Shown: positions 1 to 8,500, numbered from the stretch's first letter. The stretch is DNA of 24,366 bases from an uncultured Collinsella sp. (GCA_902496005.1 CABUZI010000014.1:1-24366); one strand, 5' to 3'. Translations and numbers: made by a program. The notes: a model not told the origin generated them from the letters alone.

Positions 1-2
1 CT

Positions 3-356
3 CCGCTGCCCGAGATTGAGCCCTATGGCCACAACCTCGCCTTTAAGCCCATGGACGAGCTCCAGACCAAGTACTATGTACGCCTGAAGGTCGCCGACCG
101 CGTGGGCGCCCTGTCCGAGACGGTCGACATCTTTGCCAAGCACAACATCTCGATCTCGCTCATCAACCAGGTCGAGGACGGCAAGTCGGGCGTCAGCGAT
201 GCCTGCTCGGTCATCTTCCTGACGCACCGCGCGCTCGAGAAGGACGTCCAGGCTGCCGCCGCCGAGCTTGCCAGCGTCGACTGCGTGGCCGAGGTCGCCA
301 ACGTCCTGCGCATCGAGGATGTTGAGGCTTGGACCGAAGGCGTCATGGCGAACTAA
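3..356 (+). CDS. hom: Homoserine dehydrogenase, C-terminal ACT domain (5' partial)
   Basis: This is the 3' end of a gene that begins before the window; the frame is open from base 3 to the TAA at 354-356. The visible part is an ACT domain: a beta-strand (YYVRLKVADRVGAL) followed by a helix, then 'ISISLINQVED'. The YY.RL.V.DR.G.L..........I.I....Q pattern is that of the regulatory C-terminus of homoserine dehydrogenase, which reduces aspartate semialdehyde to homoserine on the way to threonine and methionine and is usually inhibited by threonine through this domain. The catalytic part is not visible, so another ACT-ended enzyme cannot be fully excluded. A strong terminator follows 30 bp downstream, so this is the end of its transcription unit. 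Confidence 0.85.
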   Translation, partial: PLPEIEPYGHNLAFKPMDELQTKYYVRLKVADRVGALSETVDIFAKHNISISLINQVEDGKSGVSDACSVIFLTHRALEKDVQAAAAELASVDCVAEVANVLRIEDVEAWTEGVMAN

Positions 357-386
357 TTCGATCTTTGCTTTACGGCATATGTGTGA

Positions 387-421
387 GGGGCTCCCGTCCG
401 GCGCTGGACGGGAGCCCCTTT
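387..421 (+). terminator. Rho-independent terminator after hom
   Basis: A perfect 13-bp GC-rich stem (387-399 pairs with 406-418) encloses a 6-nt loop and is followed by TTT. It lies 30 bp past the hom stop codon and separates that unit from the dehydrogenase at 574. Confidence 0.9.
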
Positions 422-573
422 GCCTGCGCACGCTGGGTGCATTGGCGCAATCAGCATTTGAACAACTCGACCGCTCCTGACAGCCGGGGGCACCGTTCGC
501 CGATGTGCAACCGAAGCCGATTTTGGCTACCGCTATGCTGTGCTTATGTCCGTCCACGAAGAGAGGAAGCACT

Positions 574-1323
574 ATGTTGCTCGAGGGCAAGAAAGCAATC
601 ATCACCGGAGGCACGCGCGGTATCGGCTATGCCATCGCCTGCCGTTTTATCGAGGAAGGCGCCGCCGTCACCGTCTTTGGCTCGCGCCAGGAGACTGCCG
701 ACGCGGCCGTTGAGAAGCTGGCAGCTACCTATCCCGACGCCAAGGTCTGGGGCAGCTCCTGCGACCTCACCTCGCTTGAAGCCGTCACCGAAGCCTTTAC
801 CCAGGCTGCCGCCGACATGGGCGGCTTGGATACAGTCGTCAACAATGCCGGTATCTCCCAGCGCTCGCCCCTTTTGGAGTACACGGCCGAGGAGTTCGCC
901 AAAGTCATGGACCTTAACGTCGTCGCCGTCTTTAACGGCCACCAGGCGGCCGCCAAGATTATGACCGAGGCCGGCCACGGCGGCACCATCACCACCACGA
1001 GCTCGATGGTCGCCAAGTACGGTCAGCCCTCCGGCGTCGGCTATCCCACGTCCAAGTTTGCCGTCAACGGCATGGTCCAGTCGCTCTCGCGCGAGCTCGC
1101 CCCCATGGGTATTCGCGTCAACGCCGTCGCACCTGGCGTAACCAAGACCGATATGGTCGCCAACCTGCCCGATGAGGTCATCAAACCCATCATCGCCACC
1201 ATCCCGCTGGGCCGCATGGGCGAGCCCGAGGATATCGCCAACGCCTTCGTCTTCCTGGCGAGCGACATGTCCTCCTACGTCACGGGCGCCGTGCTCCCCG
1301 TCGACGGAGCCGCCCGCTCCTAA
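574..1323 (+). CDS. Short-chain dehydrogenase/reductase, BaiA/FabG-like
   Basis: A 249-aa classical SDR with the Rossmann motif TGGTRGIG (residues 11-18), NNAG (90-93), N115, and the catalytic set S144, Y157, K161 (YPTSK). It ends in the usual 'DGA' tail. The start is ATG 574, seven bases after GAGAGG; longer in-frame starts lack a ribosome site. From memory the closest named pattern is bacterial BaiA, the bile-acid 3-alpha-hydroxysteroid dehydrogenase: the two share ITGGTRGIG, a 'FG..QE' element after beta-2, GVGYP.SK, IAN...FLASD and DGA.R. Where BaiA has Glu-Thr after beta-2 this protein has S37-R38, which would favour NADP(H). FabG-like 3-oxoacyl reductase activity is the main alternative. 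It is a single-gene unit with terminator-like hairpins on both sides; a TATGCT at 534-539 may be its -10 box. Confidence 0.85.
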   Translation: MLLEGKKAIITGGTRGIGYAIACRFIEEGAAVTVFGSRQETADAAVEKLAATYPDAKVWGSSCDLTSLEAVTEAFTQAAADMGGLDTVVNNAGISQRSPLLEYTAEEFAKVMDLNVVAVFNGHQAAAKIMTEAGHGGTITTTSSMVAKYGQPSGVGYPTSKFAVNGMVQSLSRELAPMGIRVNAVAPGVTKTDMVANLPDEVIKPIIATIPLGRMGEPEDIANAFVFLASDMSSYVTGAVLPVDGAARS

Positions 1324-1367
1324 GGGGCCACAAGCTTTGGCTTAAAGCCTCAACACGGCCCTATCAA

Positions 1368-1410
1368 AGAAGGCGTGCTGCCCGCATCAACCGCAGGCAG
1401 CACGCCTTCT
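1368..1410 (+). terminator. Terminator-like hairpin after the SDR gene (cassette copy 1)
   Basis: A 15-bp perfect stem (1368-1382 with 1396-1410) has a 13-nt loop and is followed by a pyrimidine-rich TCTGTTT. It is 44 bp past the SDR stop. Twenty-four bases of it (1371-1394) recur exactly at 3569-3592, again directly before a repeat array. Confidence 0.7.
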
Positions 1411-1421
1411 TCTGTTTGTAC

Positions 1422-1653
1422 GGGAAATCATATCCCAGTATTTCGGGGCAGAACGGGTCGCAGTTTCCCTCAGCGCCTTCTTTCGGAAACTATGTCCCAC
1501 TCTGGGTGCGGATTCTGGGATGCGGTTTCCCAAAGGGGCCTGCTTGGGAAACCGCATCCCAGAATCCAGCCAAATAATGGTCCCCAGTTTCCGGCTGACC
1601 TCCCGCAGAAGCCGCGTCCCATTCCGAGTCCTCAGACTGGGACGCGGCTTCCC
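1422..1653. repeat. Periodic array of inverted 16-bp half-sites, copy 1
   Basis: Four palindromic units repeat at about 62 bp. Each has a left half-site, close to GGGAAACYGCRTCCCA, and its reverse complement 32 bp later. Left half-sites start at 1422, 1484, 1546 and 1606; right half-sites start at 1454, 1516, 1578 and 1638. The half-sites therefore alternate in orientation every 30-32 bp. The last unit pairs 14 of 14 bases (1608-1621 with 1638-1651). Between units two and three a 22-bp perfect inverted repeat (1510-1531 with 1546-1567) allows an alternative pairing. The same element recurs at 3620-3791. The form recalls REP/BIME elements. Short ORFs through it on both strands are artefacts of the repeat. 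The rest of the gap to about 1768 shows nothing I recognise. Confidence 0.85.
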
Positions 1654-1768
1654 AATGAGAGTTGAATCGTGCGATCCAAATCAAATCGTGATTGCACCGC
1701 GCCGCTAGATAACCAACGCTCATGTTGGCAAACGCATCAGGCGGCGCAACCGCTCACCGACATGCAAT

Positions 1769-2101
1769 TTGTTGCACAGTAAAATCGGCTACAGGCACCC
1801 TTATCCTTTATGTAGCGAATATCGAATAACGTCAAGGGAGGGAGGGCATTATGCCGAGCCAATAATCAACACACCATCAGATAATAATCTCACGTTGATT
1901 ACAGATACGCTGGCATCCCATCTCGAAATTAGAAAAAAGCCAATGGCAATGAGAATCAAGCTAGTAGACAGCGTAACCAAATGGCACAACAAGCGGGAAA
2001 ACAACAATGTTATTGATTGCTACCTTGATGGCAGCGGCGTCGACCAGTTCGCAGAAGAGGACGCTTCGACATGTGCACGCTCGTATACCATCAAGGAATA
2101 G
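1769..2101 (+). CDS. Doubtful hypothetical ORF, possibly frameshifted
   Basis: An open frame of up to 110 codons with no family I recognise; no signal peptide or membrane span is seen. It is AT-richer than the surrounding genes and uses codons rare here (ATA, AGA, AAA). The start is uncertain: ATG 1769 lacks a clear ribosome site, while the one excellent site (GGGAGGGAGGG, 1836-1846) sits before ATG 1851 in another frame, which stops after four codons. An internal in-frame ATG at 1943 is a further option. It may be a small gene of the Fic island, a frameshifted remnant, or non-coding. It converges on the Fic gene, whose stop lies 43 bp downstream. Confidence 0.35.
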   Translation: MLHSKIGYRHPYPLCSEYRITSREGGHYAEPIINTPSDNNLTLITDTLASHLEIRKKPMAMRIKLVDSVTKWHNKRENNNVIDCYLDGSGVDQFAEEDASTCARSYTIKE

Positions 2102-2143
2102 CGGACAAGCGCCCTGAGTGTTCATTTGTCTGATAACCGATGC

Positions 2144-3385
2144 TCACTCTAGTCCGAGCAGATTAAGTCCCGTCTCCGTCATCCTGCACACGAGCGGCCT
2201 TGCGGACACTTTTTCTAAATACCCGGCAGCGATCAGGTTCGACAATGACCTGCTCGCTGTCGGCTTTGTCACATCGAGATAGCCCGACACACCATCAAGC
2301 GTAGATTCGCCAAAGGCACCGAAGATATGCATCTGTGCCGCATAAAACAGAATATCTTTTGCCCTTTTGGTAAACGTATCGTCGAGCTCATCGATCGCCC
2401 GCTTGAGATCATCGAGTTGTACGCGCTTTTCGGCCAAATCGCTCAGAACGGCATCCTGCGCTTGCTCGACCAAATCAAGCATCATTGCAACAAACGGAGT
2501 TGCATCGCTACCATTAAGGGGCCTCTCCACCACGTCAAACGCCTTGTAATATGCGGTTTTATTCTCAGCAATCGTCCTGGAAAGCGACAACACCGTAGGC
2601 TGCGACAACGTCTCGTTCAGGCTCAACGCGAGAAGATATCTCCCCGTTCTCCCGTTACCGTCATAGAAGGGGTAAATATACTCAAAGAGAAAATGGCAGA
2701 TTGAGGCTGCATAGAGGCTTGGGACATCTTCGCGATTGCCCAACTCTATCATCTTGCCAAGGAGGTCAATGATTTCGGGCTCCGAGGAAACACCCTGATG
2801 GAGAATCTTGCCCCGACTGTTCTCAATCACAACGGGACCCAAACGGAACATCTTGCCATCCGGACGGTCCTTCGGGTCAAGCACGCCCTTAGTGACGGCA
2901 TCGAAAATCTCGCGAATATCCTCGGGTTTGCCGGGACGACTTGAACCATCCACCAGCTGAAGATAGAGACGAGCGAATTCAATAAAAGGAGTGTGTTCCT
3001 TTTCAGCGGCGCCGCAAAGTTCGGCCGCAGCGTCCTCCGCAGACTCCAGTGCCGCTTCAATCTGGCGCCGCGTGCTGTGCACGCCCTCCATCTCGTTGCT
3101 GAAAACAACCTCCTCAAGCACCAGCGAACGAATCGAGGCCCCCAAAGCCACGTAAGGCAAGCTGTTCCACAGGTTGGAAATCTTTCGCTCTTTTCTGAGG
3201 ATCCGCTCGCTAGCAACGGACAGCTCCAAAGGAACACAAGCAAACAGTTCACCGTGCTCAAGATGAATTCCAGTCCGCACCGCGCCGTCGGCAGTAAGAC
3301 GTTCGTGCAGCAGCTCGTCATGGCGAGCATAACGATCGGAGCTTGAATCTGCATAAAAGAGTTTTTCGAGTGTCTTGTACGCCAT
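2144..3385 (-). CDS. Fic-family protein with H-to-Y change in the Fic motif
   Basis: A 413-aa protein. Near the N-terminus it carries an (S/T)xxxE(G/N) inhibitory motif, SNEMEG (96-101), typical of class II Fic proteins. The Fic core motif reads YPFYDGNGRTGR (238-249). The standard motif is HPFxxGNGRxxR, whose histidine is the general base for AMP transfer; here it is tyrosine (codon TAC, bases 2671-2673 on the plus strand). The nearest histidine is H231. The C-terminal ~80 residues look like a winged-helix DNA-binding domain (VTKPTASRSLSNLIAAGYL), as in many Fic-wHTH proteins. An AAAGGAG sits ten bases before the ATG. Fic enzymes usually AMPylate protein hydroxyls; this one may be inactive, use other chemistry, or act mainly as a regulator. 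It sits alone in an AT-rich island between two repeat cassettes. Confidence 0.9.
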   Translation of the reverse strand: MAYKTLEKLFYADSSSDRYARHDELLHERLTADGAVRTGIHLEHGELFACVPLELSVASERILRKERKISNLWNSLPYVALGASIRSLVLEEVVFSNEMEGVHSTRRQIEAALESAEDAAAELCGAAEKEHTPFIEFARLYLQLVDGSSRPGKPEDIREIFDAVTKGVLDPKDRPDGKMFRLGPVVIENSRGKILHQGVSSEPEIIDLLGKMIELGNREDVPSLYAASICHFLFEYIYPFYDGNGRTGRYLLALSLNETLSQPTVLSLSRTIAENKTAYYKAFDVVERPLNGSDATPFVAMMLDLVEQAQDAVLSDLAEKRVQLDDLKRAIDELDDTFTKRAKDILFYAAQMHIFGAFGESTLDGVSGYLDVTKPTASRSLSNLIAAGYLEKVSARPLVCRMTETGLNLLGLE

Positions 3386-3567
3386 CGCTTCATCGCTCCT
3401 TTGAAATCAAATAGCTTAATCGTCTTTCATTATTTCGAATTAATCCAATATTTGCAATTAAGACTCAAGAAATGCATTGTCTAATTTCAGAATTTGAAGT
3501 ATTGGGAATTAAGGTTTCCTTATTTAGATAGAGAGCTAATTTCAAACCTCAGCAGAGCTTTATGCAA
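3386..3567 (-). promoter_or_regulatory. AT-rich upstream region of the Fic gene with inverted repeats
   Basis: About 180 bp, far more AT-rich than the other intergenic regions of the window, lie upstream of the Fic start. An imperfect inverted repeat is visible: TTAATCCAATATTTGCAA (3440-3457) against the complement of 3493-3512. It could be an operator for autoregulation by the wHTH domain of the Fic protein, which is inference. I could not choose one -10/-35 pair, as several AT-rich hexamers fit. Confidence 0.4.
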
Positions 3568-3608
3568 GAGGCGTGCTGCCCGCATCAACCGCGGGCAGAA
3601 CGCCTTCT
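3568..3608 (+). terminator. Terminator-like hairpin, cassette copy 2
   Basis: The stem 3571-3583 pairs with 3591-3603 with one mismatch around a 7-nt loop, followed by TTCTTCT. It shares 24 identical bases (3569-3592) and most of its right arm with the hairpin at 1368-1410. No plus-strand gene ends just upstream, so here it is probably a duplicated piece of the repeat cassette and not a working terminator. Confidence 0.5.
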
Positions 3609-3619
3609 TCTATTCGAAA

Positions 3620-3791
3620 AGGAAACTGCGTCCCATAATTCCGGCTCAGAATGGGATGCGCCTTCCCTAACGGGCCTCTCGCGGAAACTGCATCCCACTC
3701 TGGGCGCCCATTCCGGGACAGAGTTTCCCAACGGCCCCTGTTTCGGAAACCACATCCCGTTCCGAGCCTTCGAAGCGGGACGCAGCTTCCC
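3620..3791. repeat. Periodic array of inverted 16-bp half-sites, copy 2
   Basis: Three palindromic units of the same family as 1422-1653. Left half-sites start at 3620, 3682 and 3744 and right half-sites at 3652, 3714 and 3776, an exact 62-bp period with half-sites every 30-32 bp. The array ends 14 bp beyond the antiporter stop codon, so its last hairpin could also end or protect that minus-strand transcript. It is in the same orientation relative to its preceding hairpin as copy 1. Confidence 0.85.
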
Positions 3792-3805
3792 CGAGAGAGT
3801 ATCGA

Positions 3806-5368
3806 CTACTTACCGTCGTCGTCCTCGGCTTCTTCTCTTGCATAGAGCTCCAGCATGCGGCGGCGGTATTCGCGTACGGCGAGCTTGGCGCGCTCCAGGC
3901 GGCGACGCTCATGCGGAGTCAGCTCGGACGGGTCGACCTCGTCTCCATAGGTCTTATCGGCAAGCAGGTGCGCCGCGTCCACGATGCGGGCATCGATGTG
4001 GCCGCTCGCCGCCTCGGCGGAAAGACGCTCGGCAATCGTATCGAGCGTAGGCAGGCCCTCGAATACGCGACCATGGCCATGCGAAGTCAGCAGCTCATGC
4101 TCGCGCGCGAGCAAGCTCGCTAGGTCGTGGTGGGCACGCAGGATGTCGAGCGCATCGGATGGATGCTCGGCAACTTCTGCCACGGCGGCGACCGGTGCGG
4201 CGTCGACCACGCGGTAGAAGAGCTGCGCGAGCAGCGGCATCAAGAACACCGTGATGGCGCCGGCAGCGACCATAACCGACGCGATGTCTTGCGACAGCGC
4301 GCCCGCGTTGACGGCAACGCTCGTCACGGCAACGATGATCGGCAGCGCCGTGGTGCAGTACAGGGCCACGGTAATGCGACCATACGCCGACACATCGCGC
4401 GTCGCAGGGCAAATGCTCATAGAAATAAGAATGGGCACGGCACGAATAATCAGCAACGCCACGATAAAGCCCACGAGCAGACCCGGGCGCGACGCCACGG
4501 CCGTCAGATCGATCTTTGCGCCCGATACGGTAAAGAACACCGGAATCAAAAAACCGTAGGCCAGGCCGTCGAGCTTGGTCTCGAGCGTATGGTTGCCCTC
4601 GGGGATGATGTAGCGCAGGACAAAGCCGGCGGCAAAAGAACCCAACACGATATCGAGATCAAAGACTGCCGAGAACGCCACGAGCGTGACCAGGATGAGC
4701 ACCGTCAGGCGCACGAAGGTCTGCGACGTGGTATCGGCGCGCTCCTCGACAAACGCAAAGAAGCGGCTGCCGACGCGCTTGGAGCGGCTTGGGACCACGG
4801 CAAGCAACACGCAGACCACCGCAAACAGGCCAAGGATTACGAGCGTTTGGATGCCAGTGCGGGCAGACAGCAGCACCGACATGGCGAGCACGGGACCGAG
4901 CTCGCCCCAAGTGCCATACGCGAGAATCGAGTCTCCCACGCGCGTTCCGGCAAGTGAACGCTCGCGCATGATGGGCACGAGCGTGCCGAGCGCCGTAGAA
5001 GTGAGGGCAAGCGTCACGGCGATACCGTCGAAATGGCTGACCGAGAACCACGGGGTAAAGCGCACGGCAAGCCAGGCGATACCAAACGTGACGACCCACG
5101 TCGCCAAGCCGTAGCGCCCCTCGACGCCCGTGATGCTCTTGGGGTCGATCTCAAAGCCGGCAAGCAGGAACAAAAAGGCCAGACCGAGCTCGGACACAAG
5201 CGAGACCTCGGCATCTACATGGATGACGCCGAGCATATGGGGTCCCAGCACCGCGCCGAGCACGAGCAAAAAGACCGTCTCGGGAACGGGTTTTCCAGGA
5301 ATCGCCGAGGCGATAAAAGGACTCGCAAAGGCCACGAGTGCGATGATGGCGAGCGAAACGAATGCCAT
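3806..5368 (-). CDS. CPA2-family cation:proton antiporter (Kef/NapA type)
   Basis: A 520-aa membrane protein with about 12 hydrophobic spans over residues 1-395, including the family-typical 'P.tv.lLvLGavlGP..LG' near the N-terminus, 'SELGLAFLFLLAGFEID' and 'ALTSTALGTLVPIM'. This matches monovalent cation:proton antiporters of the CPA2 (Na_H_Exchanger) family, which exchange Na+ or K+ for protons across the inner membrane. The last ~125 residues are hydrophilic, Glu/Arg-rich and end in DDDGK. They are not a TrkA_N nucleotide-binding domain, so this is not a full KefB/KefC. GAGAAAGG before ATG 5368 supports the start. It is divergent from purL. The transported ion cannot be read from sequence. 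Confidence 0.85.
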   Translation of the reverse strand: MAFVSLAIIALVAFASPFIASAIPGKPVPETVFLLVLGAVLGPHMLGVIHVDAEVSLVSELGLAFLFLLAGFEIDPKSITGVEGRYGLATWVVTFGIAWLAVRFTPWFSVSHFDGIAVTLALTSTALGTLVPIMRERSLAGTRVGDSILAYGTWGELGPVLAMSVLLSARTGIQTLVILGLFAVVCVLLAVVPSRSKRVGSRFFAFVEERADTTSQTFVRLTVLILVTLVAFSAVFDLDIVLGSFAAGFVLRYIIPEGNHTLETKLDGLAYGFLIPVFFTVSGAKIDLTAVASRPGLLVGFIVALLIIRAVPILISMSICPATRDVSAYGRITVALYCTTALPIIVAVTSVAVNAGALSQDIASVMVAAGAITVFLMPLLAQLFYRVVDAAPVAAVAEVAEHPSDALDILRAHHDLASLLAREHELLTSHGHGRVFEGLPTLDTIAERLSAEAASGHIDARIVDAAHLLADKTYGDEVDPSELTPHERRRLERAKLAVREYRRRMLELYAREEAEDDDGK

Positions 5369-5437
5369 GTGATGCCTTTCTCTTGTTTGAGCCCCACTGT
5401 AGCACCCTCGCCGTCCTCAACGCGCCGCGAGCTGTCG

Positions 5438-5498
5438 TATCATAGTGAGGTTTACAAACATGTGGCTCAAGGCGACCGCGAGGCTTGCCCCGTAAACC
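5438..5498 (+). promoter_or_regulatory. purL: Possible purL promoter and leader inverted repeat
   Basis: TATCAT at 5438-5443 is a fair -10 hexamer with no convincing -35 box at 17 bp. Just downstream a 7-bp inverted repeat, GGTTTAC (5449-5455) and GTAAACC (5492-5498), encloses 36 bases. It could close a leader structure or be a repressor site. I do not recognise a purine riboswitch core here. Confidence 0.3.
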
Positions 5499-5552
5499 GA
5501 CCGCTGCCGCATACCGTACCGTACGCCCAACCGATCAGGAAGGCAGGAACCA

Positions 5553-8500
5553 ATGGTCTCTCGTATCTACGTGGAGAAGAAACCCGGGTTCGACGTCGAG
5601 GCTCAGCAGCTCAAGGGCGATCTGACCGAAATTCTCGGCATCAAGGGCATCGAGGCCCTGAGGATTATCAACCGCTACGACGTCGAGGGCATCGACGAGG
5701 AGCTTTTCCGCTCCTGCGTGCCGACCGTCTTTAGCGAGCCCCAGGTCGATGTGACCTACGACGAGCTCCCCGCAAGCGATGGCGCCGTCTTTGCCGTCGA
5801 ATTCCTGCCTGGCCAGTTTGACCAGCGCGCCGACTCCGCCAGCGAGTGCGTGCAGCTCATCAGCCAGGGCGAGCGCCCCGCCGTGCGCTCCGCCAAGGTC
5901 TATATGATCTCGGGCGCTCTGGACGAGGCCGCCATCGATGCCATCAAGCACTACGTGGTGAACCCCGTCGAGGCGCGCATCGCCTCGCTCGACCTGCCCG
6001 AGACGCTGTACATGGAGACCCCCGAGCCCCAGCCCGTCGAGGTGCTCGACGGTTTCCGCGAGCTCGACGAGGCCGGCCTTGCCGCCTTTATTTCCGAGCG
6101 CGGCCTTGCCATGGACGAGGCGGACATCGCCTTCTGCCAGCAGTACTTCCGCGATGAGGACCGCGACCCCACCATCACCGAAATCCGCGTGATCGACACC
6201 TATTGGTCCGACCACTGCCGCCACACCACCTTCGGCACCGTCCTGGATGACGTGACGATCGACGACGCCGTGGTGCAGCAGGCCTTCGACCGCTACATGG
6301 AGATGCGCCACGAACTCGGTCGCGACGCCAAGCCCGTCTGTCTCATGGACATGGGCACCATCGGCGCCAAGTACCTTAAGAAGACCGGCGTCATGACCGA
6401 TGTCGACGAGTCCGAGGAGATCAACGCCTGCACCGTCAAGGTGAAGGTCGATGTCGACGGCGAGGACCAGGACTGGCTGTTCCTGTTTAAGAACGAGACC
6501 CACAACCACCCGACCGAGATCGAGCCCTTCGGCGGTGCCGCCACCTGCGTGGGCGGCGCCATCCGCGACCCGCTCTCGGGCCGCAGCTACGTGTACCAGG
6601 CCATGCGCGTCACCGGCGCCGGCGACCCCACCGTCCCGGTCTCCGAGACGCTCGAGGGCAAGCTGCCGCAGCGCAAGCTCGTGACCACTGCTGCCGCCGG
6701 CTACTCCAGCTACGGCAACCAGATCGGCCTTGCCACCGGTCAGGTCAACGAACTCTATCACCCCGGCTACGTCGCCAAGCGCATGGAGGTCGGCGCCGTC
6801 GTGGGCGCTACCCCGGCAAACCACGTGCGTCGCGAGTGCCCCGCCCCCACCGACAAGATCATCCTGTTGGGCGGCCGCACCGGCCGTGACGGCATCGGCG
6901 GTGCCACCGGCTCCTCCAAGACCCAGAACACCGAGTCCATCGAGACCTCGGGTGCCGAGGTCCAGAAGGGCAACGCCCCTGTCGAGCGCAAGCTGCAGCG
7001 CCTGTTCCGCCGCGGCGACGCCTGCCGTCTGATCAAGCGCTGCAACGACTTTGGCGCCGGCGGCGTCTCGGTCGCCGTAGGCGAGCTTGCCGACGGCCTG
7101 TACGTGGACCTGGACACCGTGACCAAGAAGTACGACGGCCTGGACGGCACCGAGCTCGCTATCTCTGAGTCCCAGGAGCGCATGGCCTGCGCCGTCGCCG
7201 ACGGTGACGTCGAGGAGTTCATGGGCTACGCCGCCGAGGAGAACCTGGAGGCGACCGTCATCGCCGAGGTTACCGCCGAGCCGCGCATGCGCATGGCCTG
7301 GAACGGCGTCGCCATCGTCGATCTGTCCCGCGAGTTCCTCAACTCCAACGGCGCACCCAAGCACCAGGTTGCCCACGTGTGCGCCCGTAGCGTGTGGCAG
7401 CCCAGCTGGGCCGGTACTACGCTTGCCGAGCGTATGACCTCGCTGGTCACCGACCTCAACGTCGCTTCTAACAAGGGCCTTTCCGAGCGCTTCGACTCCA
7501 CCATCGGCGCCGCGACCGTGCTCATGCCCTTTGGCGGCAAGACGCAGCTCACCCCCAGCTCGGCCATGGTCGCCAAGTTCCCCGTGGACGGCGAGACCAC
7601 CACGGCGAGTGCCATGGCATGGGGCTTCAACCCCTATCTGATGGAGGCCGACCAGTTTGCGGGCGCCTACCTGTCCGTGGTCGAGTCCATCGCCAAGCTC
7701 GTGGCTGCCGGCTTTGAGCACAAGCGCGCCTATCTCTCCTTCCAGGAGTACTTCGAGCGTCTGCGCACCGAGGCCGAGCGCTGGGGCAAGCCCACGGCAG
7801 CCGTCCTGGGCGCCCTCATGGCCCAAGTCGACCTGGGTGCCGGCGCCATCGGCGGCAAGGACTCCATGAGCGGTTCGTTTGAGGACGAGACCGGCGAGCT
7901 CAACGTTCCGCCGACCCTGATCAGCTTCGCCGTCGCCGTGGGCAAGGCCGCCCGCGCCGTCTCACCCGAGTTCAAGGGCCTCACGCACCGCGTCGTCCGC
8001 ATCGCCCCCGCCACCTATGGCGAGGACTACCGTCCCGACGCCCAGCAGCTGCTCGCCGCGTTTGACGCCGTCGAGGCGCTCACTGCTACCGGCAACGCCC
8101 TGGCCATCTCCACGCCCGGCTACGGCTGCGGCGCCGAGAGCCTCTTTAAGATGTGCGTCGGTAACCAGATCGGTATCGAGCTTGCCGAGGATGTAGACGT
8201 GGAGAGCCTCTTCACCCCGCTCTACGGCAGCTTTATCGTCGAGCTCGCCGAGGACGCCGAGCTGCCCGAGGTCGCCGACGGCGTTGTCGTCGAGCCCCTG
8301 GGCACCACCGTCGAGGGCTATGTCATCGACACCGGCTCCGAGGTCATCGAGCTCGCCGAGCTCCAGGAGGCCTGGGAGAGCGGCATCGAGGGCGTCTTCA
8401 CCTACCGCAGCGCCGGCGAGACCCCCGAGGTCGAGACCATCGACTTCCGCGCCAAGGATATCCACGTGTACGGCGGCGCCAAGATCGCCCGCCCGCGCGT

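Noticed and set aside
329..964. 211-codon plus-strand frame over the hom terminator and the SDR start
   Set aside because: It runs through a strong terminator hairpin and is Pro/Ser/Arg-rich; the SDR frame explains the region.
1422..1653. CRISPR-like regular spacing in the intergenic array (also 3620-3791)
   Set aside because: The repeated units are degenerate and palindromic and alternate in orientation; the intervening segments are short and not unique spacers of constant role; no cas gene is near.
1375..1723. Several short open frames on both strands through the repeat arrays (also 3562-4050 and 3651-3845)
   Set aside because: They translate the repeat itself, giving recurring stretches such as 'GKPHPRI' and 'RKPHPVP', and have no ribosome sites.
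4127..4957. 276-codon plus-strand frame inside the antiporter gene
   Set aside because: Arg/His/Gln-rich shadow of a membrane-protein gene; the antiporter reading is clear.
5535..7826. 763-codon minus-strand frame across purL
   Set aside because: Antisense shadow of GC-rich purL codons; Gly/His/Ala/Val-rich low-complexity translation, no motif, and purL is certain on the other strand.
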